Below are positions 1 through 7,084 of a stretch of DNA of 36,655 nucleotides, piece by piece. The position numbers and the translations under genes are program-made. The stretch comes from Synechococcaceae cyanobacterium. GTDB lineage: Bacteria > Cyanobacteriota > Cyanobacteriia > PCC-6307 > Cyanobiaceae. Every line of letters begins with the position of its first letter. Position 1 is the first letter of the stretch. The stretch is from the NCBI GenBank assembly GCA_947442825.1, contig CANEWU010000007.1, forward strand, positions 1-36,655. Direction: 5' to 3'. The notes below the pieces were generated by a model, which saw only the letters and a list, made by a program, of their open reading frames with translations, was not told where the DNA came from and did not search any database.

Positions 1-399
1 CCCCTGAGCCCCGATGCCCCTAGAGCCGGTGTGCAGCGGCCCGCGGCCCCGGCGGCGAAGCCCGGTGGGTCGGCTCCTACGGGCCCAGCTCCCGCCCGCG
101 CTGCCGTCGCCCCCACGGCCTCCAGCGGCCCCACACCCCAGGCGCTCCGGCCCCCCGCGAACCCTGCCCCCTATCGGGTGACAATCCTGCTGCCCCAGGC
201 CGATCCCGCCGCCCCGGCGGAGGTGGTGACCCGCGCCCTCCGCTCGGCCGGGGTGCCCTTCGAGGTGGAGACCATCCAACGCACGGCCCCCGGCGAGGCC
301 CCCCGCCCCGCCACCCCATCCCCCGCGGCCACCACCGGGTCCGCTACGCCCACCGCCCCCGCCGCCCCTTCCGTGCGTCCGGCGCCGCCGCCCCGATGA
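1..399 (+). CDS. Proline/alanine-rich protein of unknown function, C-terminal part
   Basis: The reading frame is open from the first base to a TGA at 397-399, so the gene probably begins outside the window; a GTG at 31 is the only plausible internal start. The visible part is mostly Pro, Ala, Ser and Thr and is probably disordered. Its one ordered-looking block, at about 170-290, has alternating hydrophobic strands and a helix (YRVTILLPQ, then VVTRALRSAGVPFEVE), like a small alpha/beta unit. Its stop overlaps the next gene's start (ATGA), so the two are probably co-transcribed. I do not recognise the family. That this frame is coding is supported mainly by the overlap with the next gene. Confidence 0.55.
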   Translation, partial: PLSPDAPRAGVQRPAAPAAKPGGSAPTGPAPARAAVAPTASSGPTPQALRPPANPAPYRVTILLPQADPAAPAEVVTRALRSAGVPFEVETIQRTAPGEAPRPATPSPAATTGSATPTAPAAPSVRPAPPPR

Positions 400-1055
400 G
401 CCGCCCCACGCCGGATCGCCAGCTCAGCCCCCGTCAGGCCCGCCAACTCGTCGATACCGCCTATCTGGCCTCCGCCACTGCCCTTCTCTGGGTGGCTCTC
501 TACTACCTGCCCGTCGGCAGCCCCCTCTTTCGCCTGGCCCTGCCCCTGCCCCTGGCCCTTCTGCAGCTGCGCCACGGCTGGCGCTGCGCCATGGAGGGGA
601 TGGTGGTAACCACGATGCTGCTGGTGGCCCTGATGGGGCCGATCCGCGGGCCCCTGGTGCTCTTCCCCTATGGCCTGCTGGCCCTTTGGCTCGGATGGGG
701 CTGGCGCCGTCGCCTCAGCTGGTGGCTCACCCTCCCCCTCGGCGGCCTGCTCGGGGCCGCTGGCTTCCTGGTGCGGGTGGCGGTGCTCTCGGTGCTGGTG
801 GGGGAAAACCTCTGGGTGTTGATCACCAGCGCCGCCGCCGGCTTGCTGGAGCGCCTCTCCAGCCTGCTCGGCCTTGGCCCAGGCCTCGACCTGTTCCAGG
901 TGCAGATCGCCGCGGTCCTGCTGGTGATCCTTCAGAACCTGGTGGTGGTGCTCTGCCTGCACGCGGTGGCCTACTGGATCTTCCCCCGCCTGAAGGCGCC
1001 GATCAGCGAGCCGCCGCCGGTGCTGCGCGCCCTGGTGGCGCTCGATCCGCTGTGA
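396..1055 (+). CDS. DUF2232-type multi-spanning membrane protein
   Basis: A protein of 219 residues built mainly of hydrophobic segments, with about five or six likely membrane spans (for example around residues 25-55, 70-90, 95-115, 120-145 and 175-205). Short Arg-rich stretches such as GWRRRLSWW lie between spans. Size, layout and position beside a CobT-like gene match the DUF2232 proteins annotated in picocyanobacteria, whose function is unknown. The ATG overlaps the previous stop, and its own TGA overlaps the GTG start of the next gene (GTGA, 1052-1055), so translation is probably coupled. The family assignment rests on topology and context because no catalytic motif is visible. Confidence 0.7.
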   Translation: MSRPTPDRQLSPRQARQLVDTAYLASATALLWVALYYLPVGSPLFRLALPLPLALLQLRHGWRCAMEGMVVTTMLLVALMGPIRGPLVLFPYGLLALWLGWGWRRRLSWWLTLPLGGLLGAAGFLVRVAVLSVLVGENLWVLITSAAAGLLERLSSLLGLGPGLDLFQVQIAAVLLVILQNLVVVLCLHAVAYWIFPRLKAPISEPPPVLRALVALDPL

Positions 1056-2245
1056 GCGCCGCGGTTCCCGGGCGGTTCTGCGGGCCCGCGGAGGCCGCCG
1101 CCGAGTGGCATGGGCGCTGGGCCGCAGCCTGGCCCGCCACGGAGGTGCTGCTGCTCCTGGCCGCCACCGACACCGCCGCGGTGTCGGGCGTCTCCGCCGC
1201 CGGGGCCACACCGGAGTCCCGTCGCCGCACCGCCGCCGCCGATGCGGAGCTGCTGGAGCGAGGCCCCCAGGCCCACCCCACCCACGCCCTGCCGCCCCTC
1301 CCGGCGGGGGTCACCCCGGCCCTGATCAGCCATGTGGTGTTGCGGGAGCTGGGGCTGTCCCCCCTGGTGGTGGACCTGGGCTGCCCCGTGGCCCCCGCGG
1401 TGCCGCACCTGCGCCTGCCCCATCCCGCCGGCGCCGGGCCGGCCCGCTGCCTCAGCGGTGGCCGCGCCATGGACCCCGTCCGGGTGGAGGCCCTGCTGGC
1501 CCAGGGGGCGGCCTGGGGCGCCCGCCCCGGCCCGGGCTCCGACGCCCCCCTGCTGATCGCCGAGTGCGTGCCCGGCGGCACCACCACCGCCCAGGCGGTG
1601 CTCACCGGGCTGGGGTTCGATGTGGGCGGGCTGGTGAGCGGCAGCCTGCCCCGCCCCGCCCATGCCCTCAAGGCCGACCTGGTGGCCCGCGGCCTCAGCG
1701 CCGCCGGCTTGCTGCGGGCCCCCGCCGAGCCCCACCCCTCCGTCGACGGGGCGCGGGCCCGGCGGGTGCTGGCCGCCCTCGGGGATCCGATGCAGCCCCT
1801 GGCGGCGGCCCTGGTGCTCGGGGCGGTGGCGGCGCAGCGGCCGGTGCTGCTCGCCGGCGGCAGCCAGATGGCGGCGGTGCTGGCCCTGGCCCTGGCGTTG
1901 GCCCCCGAGGAGTTGCGCCCCCGCCTGGCGGCAACGACCGCAGTGGTCACCACCGCCTGGGTGGCCTGCGAGCCCCACAGCGACCTCCCCCTGCTGCTGC
2001 GGCGGGTGGGCGAGCGCTGGGGGCTCGAGCCGCTGGGCTTCGCCGCCTCCCTGCGCTTCCACGGTCCCCTCCATCCCGCCCTGGCCGATTACGAGCGCGG
2101 CTACGTGAAGGAGGGGGTGGGGGCCGGGGGGCTGGCGCTGCTGTGGGAGATCAGCGGCCGCTCGCCCCTGGCCCTGGCCCGCCTCTGCGACACCGACTGC
2201 CACCACCTGCACGCCCGTTTCGCCGCCGCTACCCCGCCGCGCTGA
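1052..2245 (+). CDS. cobT: CobT-like nicotinate mononucleotide-dependent phosphoribosyltransferase (TIGR00303 family)
   Basis: A protein of 397 residues resembling the cyanobacterial/archaeal TIGR00303 proteins, thought to be the CobT-type enzyme that transfers phosphoribose from nicotinate mononucleotide to the lower-ligand base of cobamides. Family features include the block around residues 87-110 (GVTPALISHVVLRELG), a glycine/threonine loop GGTTTA at 175-180, and a later glycine-rich segment LLAGGSQMAAVLAL. The GTG start at 1052 is chosen because it overlaps the upstream TGA and no ATG lies near the beginning of the similarity. The stop overlaps the next ATG (TGATG at 2243-2247). A role in cobamide synthesis agrees with cobM further on in the window. 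Confidence 0.75.
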   Translation: MSAAVPGRFCGPAEAAAEWHGRWAAAWPATEVLLLLAATDTAAVSGVSAAGATPESRRRTAAADAELLERGPQAHPTHALPPLPAGVTPALISHVVLRELGLSPLVVDLGCPVAPAVPHLRLPHPAGAGPARCLSGGRAMDPVRVEALLAQGAAWGARPGPGSDAPLLIAECVPGGTTTAQAVLTGLGFDVGGLVSGSLPRPAHALKADLVARGLSAAGLLRAPAEPHPSVDGARARRVLAALGDPMQPLAAALVLGAVAAQRPVLLAGGSQMAAVLALALALAPEELRPRLAATTAVVTTAWVACEPHSDLPLLLRRVGERWGLEPLGFAASLRFHGPLHPALADYERGYVKEGVGAGGLALLWEISGRSPLALARLCDTDCHHLHARFAAATPPR

Positions 2246-3327
2246 TGTCCCGCTCCGATTCCTGCTCTGCTTCACGCTCTGCTTCACGCCTGGATCCCTG
2301 CGCCGATCCTTCCGGCGAGCCGGCCGCCGGGCTAACGGCTGCCCCCCGGCTGCGCCGCCGCCAGCTGCTTGGCGCCGGCGCCCTGCTGGGGCTGGGCCTG
2401 CTGGGCGGTTGCCGCCGCTCCGATCCGATCCTGCTGGCCAGCCGTGGCGACTTTCCCTTGCCCTGGAGCCAGGCGTTGCCCTCCCCCTGGCGGCTGGAGC
2501 TGCGCGACGATCCGGCCGCCGTGCTGGAGGCCCTGGCGAAGGCTCCCCCGGCCCTGCTGCAGCTGGGCGACGGCTGGGCCACCGGCCTGGAGGCCCCATC
2601 CCTGCAGCCGATTGGCACGGAGGCCCTCTTCGATCGGCTCACGCCCCAGGCCCGGCCCGTCAGCCGCCTGTTCGCTGGCGGCGGCCCCGCCCTGGCCTTC
2701 CCCTTCTCCGTCTCCCCCTGGGTGCTGTTGCTGCGCAACCGGCCCGATCTGGCGCGGCGCTCCGCCGAGGGCTGGGACCTGCTGCTTGATCCGAGCCTGA
2801 AGGGCCGCCTGGTGCTCCCCTCCTCGCCGCGGCTGTCGATCGCGCTGATGAACGGCGATCCCGAGCGGCTGCGGCGCCTGCGGGCCCAGGCCGTGGCCTA
2901 CGACGACCGCCAGGGTCTCAACCTGTTGCTTGGGGGCGAGGCCGAAGCCCTGGTGCTGCCCCGTCGCCGGGTGGTGCCGCTGCTCCAGCGCGATCCGCGC
3001 CTGCAGGCGCTGCTGCCCGAGTCCGGCGCCCCCCTCAGCTGGACCCTGCTGCTGCGCCCCGCCGCGGCCCAGCCGCCGCCGCCGCTGGAGTGGCTGGGGG
3101 CGATCCTGGAGCCCCCGCTGCTGCCCCGCCTGCTGGCGGCCGGCTGGGTTCCGCCCCTGCCGCGCGAGGCGCTGGAGCGCGCCTGTGCCGGCTTCCCCCC
3201 GGCCCTGCGAGCCCTGCTGGTGCCCCCGCCAGGCGTGATCGAGCGCTGCACCGACCTGCCCCCCCTGGGCACGGCGGAGCGGTTGGCACTCCAGGATCTC
3301 TGGGACCGCAGCGGCGCGGGCGCCTAA
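2245..3327 (+). CDS. Periplasmic solute-binding lipoprotein (ABC-type binding-protein fold)
   Basis: A protein of 360 residues. The N-terminus has an arginine cluster (RLRRRQLL, about residues 35-42), a hydrophobic stretch and the lipobox LLGGC with Cys56, so it is probably lipid-anchored after diacylglyceryl transfer by an enzyme such as the Lgt encoded here. RRRQLL also resembles a Tat signal. The body has features of iron/polyamine-type binding proteins: an LQLGDGWATG segment, an aromatic block at FPFSVSPWVLLLRN, and GWDLLLDPSLKGRLVLP, which is typical of that group. No permease or ATPase gene is adjacent, so the ligand cannot be named. Residues 8-15 carry a duplicated SASR encoded by a 12-base tandem repeat. 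The stop codon overlaps that of the convergent aldo/keto reductase gene. Confidence 0.7.
   Translation: MSRSDSCSASRSASRLDPCADPSGEPAAGLTAAPRLRRRQLLGAGALLGLGLLGGCRRSDPILLASRGDFPLPWSQALPSPWRLELRDDPAAVLEALAKAPPALLQLGDGWATGLEAPSLQPIGTEALFDRLTPQARPVSRLFAGGGPALAFPFSVSPWVLLLRNRPDLARRSAEGWDLLLDPSLKGRLVLPSSPRLSIALMNGDPERLRRLRAQAVAYDDRQGLNLLLGGEAEALVLPRRRVVPLLQRDPRLQALLPESGAPLSWTLLLRPAAAQPPPPLEWLGAILEPPLLPRLLAAGWVPPLPREALERACAGFPPALRALLVPPPGVIERCTDLPPLGTAERLALQDLWDRSGAGA
2264..2287 (+). repeat. Perfect 12-base tandem duplication in the lipoprotein gene
   Basis: GCTCTGCTTCAC occurs twice head to tail (2264-2275 and 2276-2287). The unit is a multiple of three, so it duplicates SASR near the N-terminus without shifting the frame. 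It lies before the signal sequence and may vary in copy number between strains. Confidence 0.85.
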
Positions 3328-4502
3328 CCCCACAGGCGCCGCCGCGGCGGCCCCGCCAGCCGCTGATGCGTGTCGGCCAGCAGGTCGGGGATCGGCAGCC
3401 CGTGGGGACAGCGGGGCAGGCAGGCGCCGCAGCGGGCGCAGGCGCTGGCGTTGTGCTCCTCCCACCAGTGCCCGGCGCGGCCGATCAGGGAGTAGCGCTC
3501 GCTGGCGAAGGCCTCCATGCCATGGCCCACCGCCAGGTTGCGCAACCGCAGCAGCGAGGGGATCGGCACCTCCGAGGGGCAGGGCAGGCAGGCCCGGCAC
3601 TGGCCGCAGCGCTCCTCCCCCAGCCGTTGCCGCCCGGCCGCCTGCAGCCGTGCCAGGGCCCCCTGCTCCGCTGCGTCGAGCGGTCCGCCGGCCGCCGCCA
3701 GCCGCCGCGCCCAGCCCAGATCCGCCGGCTGCGCCGCCCCCAGGGTGAGGGTGCTGATCCCCTGGGCTAGCAGCCAGCGGTAGGCAAGCTCCAGCGGTGC
3801 GTAGGGGGCGCAATCGGCCACCAGGGTGTCGGGCGGGTCGTAGAGCCGCCCCCCCTTGTCGGCGGGGGAGATCGCCATCACCCCGAGTCCCTCGGCCAGG
3901 GCGGCGCGGGCCAGCGGCAGCCGCTCCGGGTCGAGCAGGTGCAGGTGCAGGCTGCAAAAGCGGAAGCGGCCGCTGGCCAGGGCCGCCTCGATCAGGTCCG
4001 TCGATCCATGGCTGGAGAAGCCCACCTGCCCCACCAGCCCATCCCCCACGGCCCAGGCCAGCAGTTCCGCCCCCTCCCCCTCCAGCGCCCAGGCCCGGTG
4101 CTCCTCGCGGTTCAGCCCATGGACCGCCAGGTTGTCGAGCCGTTCCACCCCCAGGCGCTCCAGGCAGCCCCGCAGCTGCTCCTTACCGGTGCTGGCATCG
4201 ACCCCCGGCAGCAGCTTGGAGGTGAGTACCAGGGCGGCGCGGGCGCCTGGATCCCGTTGCGACAGGGCCGCCAGGGCCTGGCCGAGGAAGCGCTCCGCCG
4301 GGCCGTAGGCGGGGGCCGTTTCCACGTGGTTGATGCCGGCGGCCAGGGCGGCCTCCAGCACCGCCGCCATCGCCTCGGGGCTCTCCAGGGCCCGCATCGT
4401 GCCCAAGGTGAACAGCGACACTGGCCGGCCGTCACCGAAGGGCCGGCGGGCCGCTGCCGCTGGCCCCGCCTCAGGCGGGACCGGGGGTGGGTCCATCGTC
4501 AT
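3324..4502 (-). CDS. Aldo/keto reductase with C-terminal double-cluster ferredoxin domain
   Basis: A protein of 392 residues. Residues about 28-290 form an aldo/keto reductase barrel with the expected Tyr66 (in ETAPAYG), Lys96 (LTSKL) and His128 (AVHGL). The C-terminal 95 residues carry two cysteine groups: Cys299/302/305/308 (CGQCRACLPC) and Cys355/358/361/365 (CARCGACLPRC), expected to bind two 4Fe-4S clusters. Such fusions are annotated as 4Fe-4S aldo/keto reductases; the substrate is unknown, and electrons may come from ferredoxin as well as NADPH. The start at 4502 lies inside the end of the bifunctional-nuclease gene (32-base overlap), with a second ATG at 4496. It ends tail to tail with the lipoprotein gene, their stops sharing two bases. 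Confidence 0.85.
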   Translation of the reverse strand: MTMDPPPVPPEAGPAAAARRPFGDGRPVSLFTLGTMRALESPEAMAAVLEAALAAGINHVETAPAYGPAERFLGQALAALSQRDPGARAALVLTSKLLPGVDASTGKEQLRGCLERLGVERLDNLAVHGLNREEHRAWALEGEGAELLAWAVGDGLVGQVGFSSHGSTDLIEAALASGRFRFCSLHLHLLDPERLPLARAALAEGLGVMAISPADKGGRLYDPPDTLVADCAPYAPLELAYRWLLAQGISTLTLGAAQPADLGWARRLAAAGGPLDAAEQGALARLQAAGRQRLGEERCGQCRACLPCPSEVPIPSLLRLRNLAVGHGMEAFASERYSLIGRAGHWWEEHNASACARCGACLPRCPHGLPIPDLLADTHQRLAGPPRRRLWG

Positions 4503-5067
4503 CCGGTGAGGGGGGGGCGTCGCCCTCGCCGCTGGCCTCCCCTGCCTCCCCGGCGGGCCCTGGCGGTTCCGGCTGCGCCTGCCGCAGATGGCGGATCAGC
4601 TCCGCGGGACTGGTGCGGTCGAGGAAGCGGCGGAAGTCTTCCTTTTCCTCTTCGTCGGCTTCGGCATCCACCGGGATCGAGGCATCGGCCACCACCTCCT
4701 CCAGCATCCAGATCGGGCTGTCGGTGCGCAGGGCAAGGGCGATGGCATCGCTGGGGCGGGCATCGAGCTCGCTGCTGGTGCCGTCGGCGTGGCTGAGCTT
4801 CAGCACGGCGCGGAAGGTGTTGTCTTCGATGGCGTGCACAATCACCCGCTCAAGGATGAGGCCGCCGGCCTCCATCAGGCTCACCATCAGGTCGTGGCTC
4901 AGGGGCCGCGGCGGCTTCTCGCCGTTCAGGCCGGCCAGGATGTTCTGGGCCTGGGCCTGGTCGATCCAGATCGGCACCTGGCGCCGGCCGGAGGGATCGC
5001 GCAGCAGAACGATCGGGCTGCGGCTGGCCGCATCCAGGGCGATGCCGGCGACGTCCATTTCCACCAT
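4471..5067 (-). CDS. Bifunctional nuclease family protein (DUF151) with acidic C-terminal tail
   Basis: A protein of 198 residues. Residues about 1-140 match the DUF151/bifunctional nuclease family: the MVEMDVAGIALD opening, PIWIDQAQAQNI, the DLMVSLMEAGG helix, and the core LDARPSDAIALALR. A UVR-like helix follows (EEEKEDFRRFLDR, about 145-158), then a Pro/Gly/Glu-rich tail. Plant members have RNase and DNase activity; the cyanobacterial role is not established. The start at 5067 is chosen because family members begin with this motif, although the frame stays open to 5475 across the divergent ribE gene. A CATAAT box lies 49 bases upstream. The 3' end overlaps the aldo/keto reductase start, suggesting co-translation. 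Confidence 0.88.
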   Translation of the reverse strand: MVEMDVAGIALDAASRSPIVLLRDPSGRRQVPIWIDQAQAQNILAGLNGEKPPRPLSHDLMVSLMEAGGLILERVIVHAIEDNTFRAVLKLSHADGTSSELDARPSDAIALALRTDSPIWMLEEVVADASIPVDAEADEEEKEDFRRFLDRTSPAELIRHLRQAQPEPPGPAGEAGEASGEGDAPPSPDDDGPTPGPA

Positions 5068-5115
5068 CGCTGCCAAGCCTCCCGGTGGGGCCTCCCGACG
5101 GGCGCCCGTGGTCTG

Positions 5116-5121
5116 ATTATG
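5116..5121 (-). promoter_or_regulatory. Candidate -10 element for the bifunctional-nuclease gene
   Basis: CATAAT on the minus strand differs from TATAAT by one base and would give a leader of about 40 bases before the start at 5067. No convincing -35 box is present at the usual spacing. It lies in the 85-base divergent region shared with ribE. The identical box is found upstream of petC at a similar distance. Confidence 0.4.
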
Positions 5122-5152
5122 GCCAGAGGGAGCCTTGGGAGCGCGGTCGGCG

Positions 5153-5830
5153 ATGTTCACAGGGCTGGTGCGAAGCATCGGACAGTTGCGGCGTTGCGCC
5201 GGAGGGGTGCGCGTGCTCGGGGCGCTCGACCCCCTGGGCCCCCCGGCCCTGGGCGACAGCATTGCCGTCGATGGGGTGTGCCTCACCGTGGCGGAGCTGC
5301 AGGCCGATGGCTTCCGCGCCGACGTCAGCGAGGAGACCCTGCAGCGAAGCACCCTGGCGGAGCGGGCCCGAGACGGCGCCGGGGTGAACCTGGAGCCCGC
5401 CCTGCGGCTGGCCGACCGGCTCGGCGGCCATCTGGTCAGCGGCCATGTGGATGGCCAGGGCACGGTCACCGGCATCGAGCGGCTGGAGGGCTCCTGGCGG
5501 CTGGAGTTGGCCTGGCAGGAGCCGGCCTGGGGCCGCTATGTGTGCGAAAAGGCCAGCGTGGCGGTGGATGGCATCAGCCTCACGGTGGCGGGCTGCGACG
5601 AGGGCGGAGCCCGCTTTTGGATCGCCGTGATCCCCCACACCTGGGCCGGCACAACCCTGGCGCAGCGCCGCCTGGGCGACCGGGTGAACCTGGAGGCCGA
5701 CCTGCTGGCCAAGTACACCGAGCGGTTGCTGGAGGCCCGCGGCGCCCTGGCCCGCCCGCCGGCTGGGGGGGGAGCCGTCAGCGAGCCACCGCTGGACGCG
5801 AGCTGGCTGGCCGATCACGGCTGGATCTGA
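5153..5830 (+). CDS. ribE: Riboflavin synthase, alpha chain
   Basis: This enzyme converts two molecules of 6,7-dimethyl-8-ribityllumazine into riboflavin, the last step of flavin synthesis. The 225-residue protein has the two tandem lumazine-binding domains of the family. The first begins MFTGLV and contains AVDGVCLTVAEL; the second repeats the pattern with AVDGISLTVAGC after SGHVDGQGTV. The ATG at 5153 is preferred over an upstream TTG (5135) because MFTGLV is the standard family N-terminus. The gene diverges from the DUF151 gene and converges on the cyAbrB gene, with a hairpin between the two stops. Residues after about 200 are a short Pro/Gly-rich extension. Confidence 0.96.
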   Translation: MFTGLVRSIGQLRRCAGGVRVLGALDPLGPPALGDSIAVDGVCLTVAELQADGFRADVSEETLQRSTLAERARDGAGVNLEPALRLADRLGGHLVSGHVDGQGTVTGIERLEGSWRLELAWQEPAWGRYVCEKASVAVDGISLTVAGCDEGGARFWIAVIPHTWAGTTLAQRRLGDRVNLEADLLAKYTERLLEARGALARPPAGGGAVSEPPLDASWLADHGWI

Positions 5831-5855
5831 GCGACAGCGGCCTCGCCGCCGCTCA
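5828..5855. terminator. Candidate bidirectional hairpin between ribE and cyAbrB
   Basis: TGAGCG (5828-5833) pairs with CGCTCA (5850-5855), and after a 3-base bulge GCGG (5837-5840) pairs with CCGC (5846-5849) around a CCTCG loop. The arms contain the stop codons of both convergent genes. There is no U-rich tail in either direction, so a terminator role is inferred from placement only. Confidence 0.35.
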
Positions 5856-6308
5856 CTCCAGGGAGGCGTCGCGTTGGCTTTCGAGGGGCAGCAGCCAGAT
5901 CGAGCCGGTTTCGCGGTGCAGCTCGATGCGGAATTCCTGGCCTGGCTCCAGCCCCATGCGGCGGGTGTAGGCCTGGCCGATCAGCAGGTTGCCGTTGCCG
6001 TGCACGCGGGTGCGGAATTCCGCCTGGCGACCCTTGCTCAGGGCGGCGCTGCCGGCGGCGGCGGAGGGAAGCGTGTAGCCCTTGGCGGCCACCAGGGCCC
6101 GGTAGAAGCTCTTTTTGAGCAGCCGTCCGCTGGGGCCCACGTAGCCGCAGGCTCGGGCGATCTGGTCCTCGGGGCGGTTGCTCAGGGAGCGGGCCTTATC
6201 AAGAAGTGCCTTGCCCTGGAGCATGCCTTCTGAGCCGGAGCCGTTGGCCGAGGCGGTGGAGCCGCTACCGGCGGACCGGTCGGAGGCAACGGTGTGGTAC
6301 GGCGCCAT
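5853..6308 (-). CDS. cyAbrB-family transcriptional regulator
   Basis: A protein of 151 residues if it starts at 6308, or 123 if it starts at the internal Met29 (6224). From Met29 it follows the cyAbrB pattern: LQGKALLDKARSL, then ARACGYVGPSGRL and FYRALVAAKGY, followed by an AbrB-like beta domain (about residues 92-145) with HGNGNLLIGQAYTRRMGLEPGQ. Family members are nucleoid-associated regulators of carbon/nitrogen balance. The first 28 residues are Ser/Gly-rich and absent from typical members, so the internal start deserves consideration. The gene lies 65 bases after ctaE on the same strand, so read-through from the oxidase operon is possible. Its 3' end shares a hairpin with ribE. Confidence 0.88.
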   Translation of the reverse strand: MAPYHTVASDRSAGSGSTASANGSGSEGMLQGKALLDKARSLSNRPEDQIARACGYVGPSGRLLKKSFYRALVAAKGYTLPSAAAGSAALSKGRQAEFRTRVHGNGNLLIGQAYTRRMGLEPGQEFRIELHRETGSIWLLPLESQRDASLE

Positions 6309-6373
6309 GGAAGCGATCTTGATCTTTCAGGAAGTTTGGCGATAGCCGTGCGGCTTCGGCAAGGTCTGACGGA

Positions 6374-7039
6374 TTAGAGGAGATAAAGAATTCCGTACAG
6401 CACCACCCAGATGCCATCCACGAAGTGCCAGTAAAGCTCCGCGGCCTCAAAGCCGAACGGGTCGCCGCTGAGGATGCGACCACCAGGACGGGCCTGCAGC
6501 CAGACGATCAGGATGCAGATAACCCCCAGGGTGACGTGCAGGCCGTGGAAGCCGGTGAGGGCGTAAAAGGTGCTGGCGTAGAGGTTGTCGGTGAGGGAAA
6601 AGGGCAGGTTGAAGTACTCCACCATCTGGCCGGCCAGGAAGGCCGCCCCCAGAAGCCCCGTGACCAGAAGCCAGAGGCGGCAGCCCTGGCCGTTGCCGGC
6701 CTTGAGCTGGCCGCCGGCGCGATGGAAGGTGTAGCTGCTGATCAGCAACAGGGCGGTGTTGATCGTGGGCAGCAACAGCTCCAGCTCATAGATGGCGCCC
6801 TCCGGTAGGGGATTGACGGCGCGGAAGGTGAGGTAAGCGGCGAAGAAGCCTGCGAAGGTCATGCCATCGGCCACCAGGAAAGTGGCCAGGCCGAACAGGC
6901 GGAAATCCCCATGTTCCGCGTGGCCTTCGTGGGCGTGGGCCAGCTCCGCCGAGGCAGCGGTGGCAGCCAATGGCGCGGCGCCTGGTGTGGCGGCGGTGGT
7001 GATGGGGCCCGTTCCGGAGCCGGGGGCGAGGCTGGTCAT
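6374..7039 (-). CDS. ctaE: Cytochrome c oxidase subunit III
   Basis: A 221-residue membrane protein of the heme-copper oxidase. After a variable Ala/Thr-rich N-terminus containing a His-rich patch (AHAHEGHAEHGDF, about residues 34-46), about five spans follow, the usual form of short subunit III. Family segments include FLVADGMTFAGFF, GQMVEYF, FYALTGFHGLHV with the conserved Phe-His-Gly-Leu-His, and the C-terminal ELYWHFVDGIWVVLY. It is the last of three genes, 45 bases after ctaD, and should assemble with CtaD and CtaC in the cytoplasmic or thylakoid membrane. Confidence 0.97.
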   Translation of the reverse strand: MTSLAPGSGTGPITTAATPGAAPLAATAASAELAHAHEGHAEHGDFRLFGLATFLVADGMTFAGFFAAYLTFRAVNPLPEGAIYELELLLPTINTALLLISSYTFHRAGGQLKAGNGQGCRLWLLVTGLLGAAFLAGQMVEYFNLPFSLTDNLYASTFYALTGFHGLHVTLGVICILIVWLQARPGGRILSGDPFGFEAAELYWHFVDGIWVVLYGILYLL

Positions 7040-7084
7040 TGGTACGGGGCGGGGGTTTGGGGCGGGGCAGGGGTTACGGGGGGG

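Noticed and set aside
171-3957. Long minus-strand open frames across 171-1211, 971-2599 and 2332-3957
   Set aside because: They are antisense to genes with recognisable motifs and encode Gly/Gln/Arg-rich or His-rich sequences without family features, as expected from GC-rich third positions.
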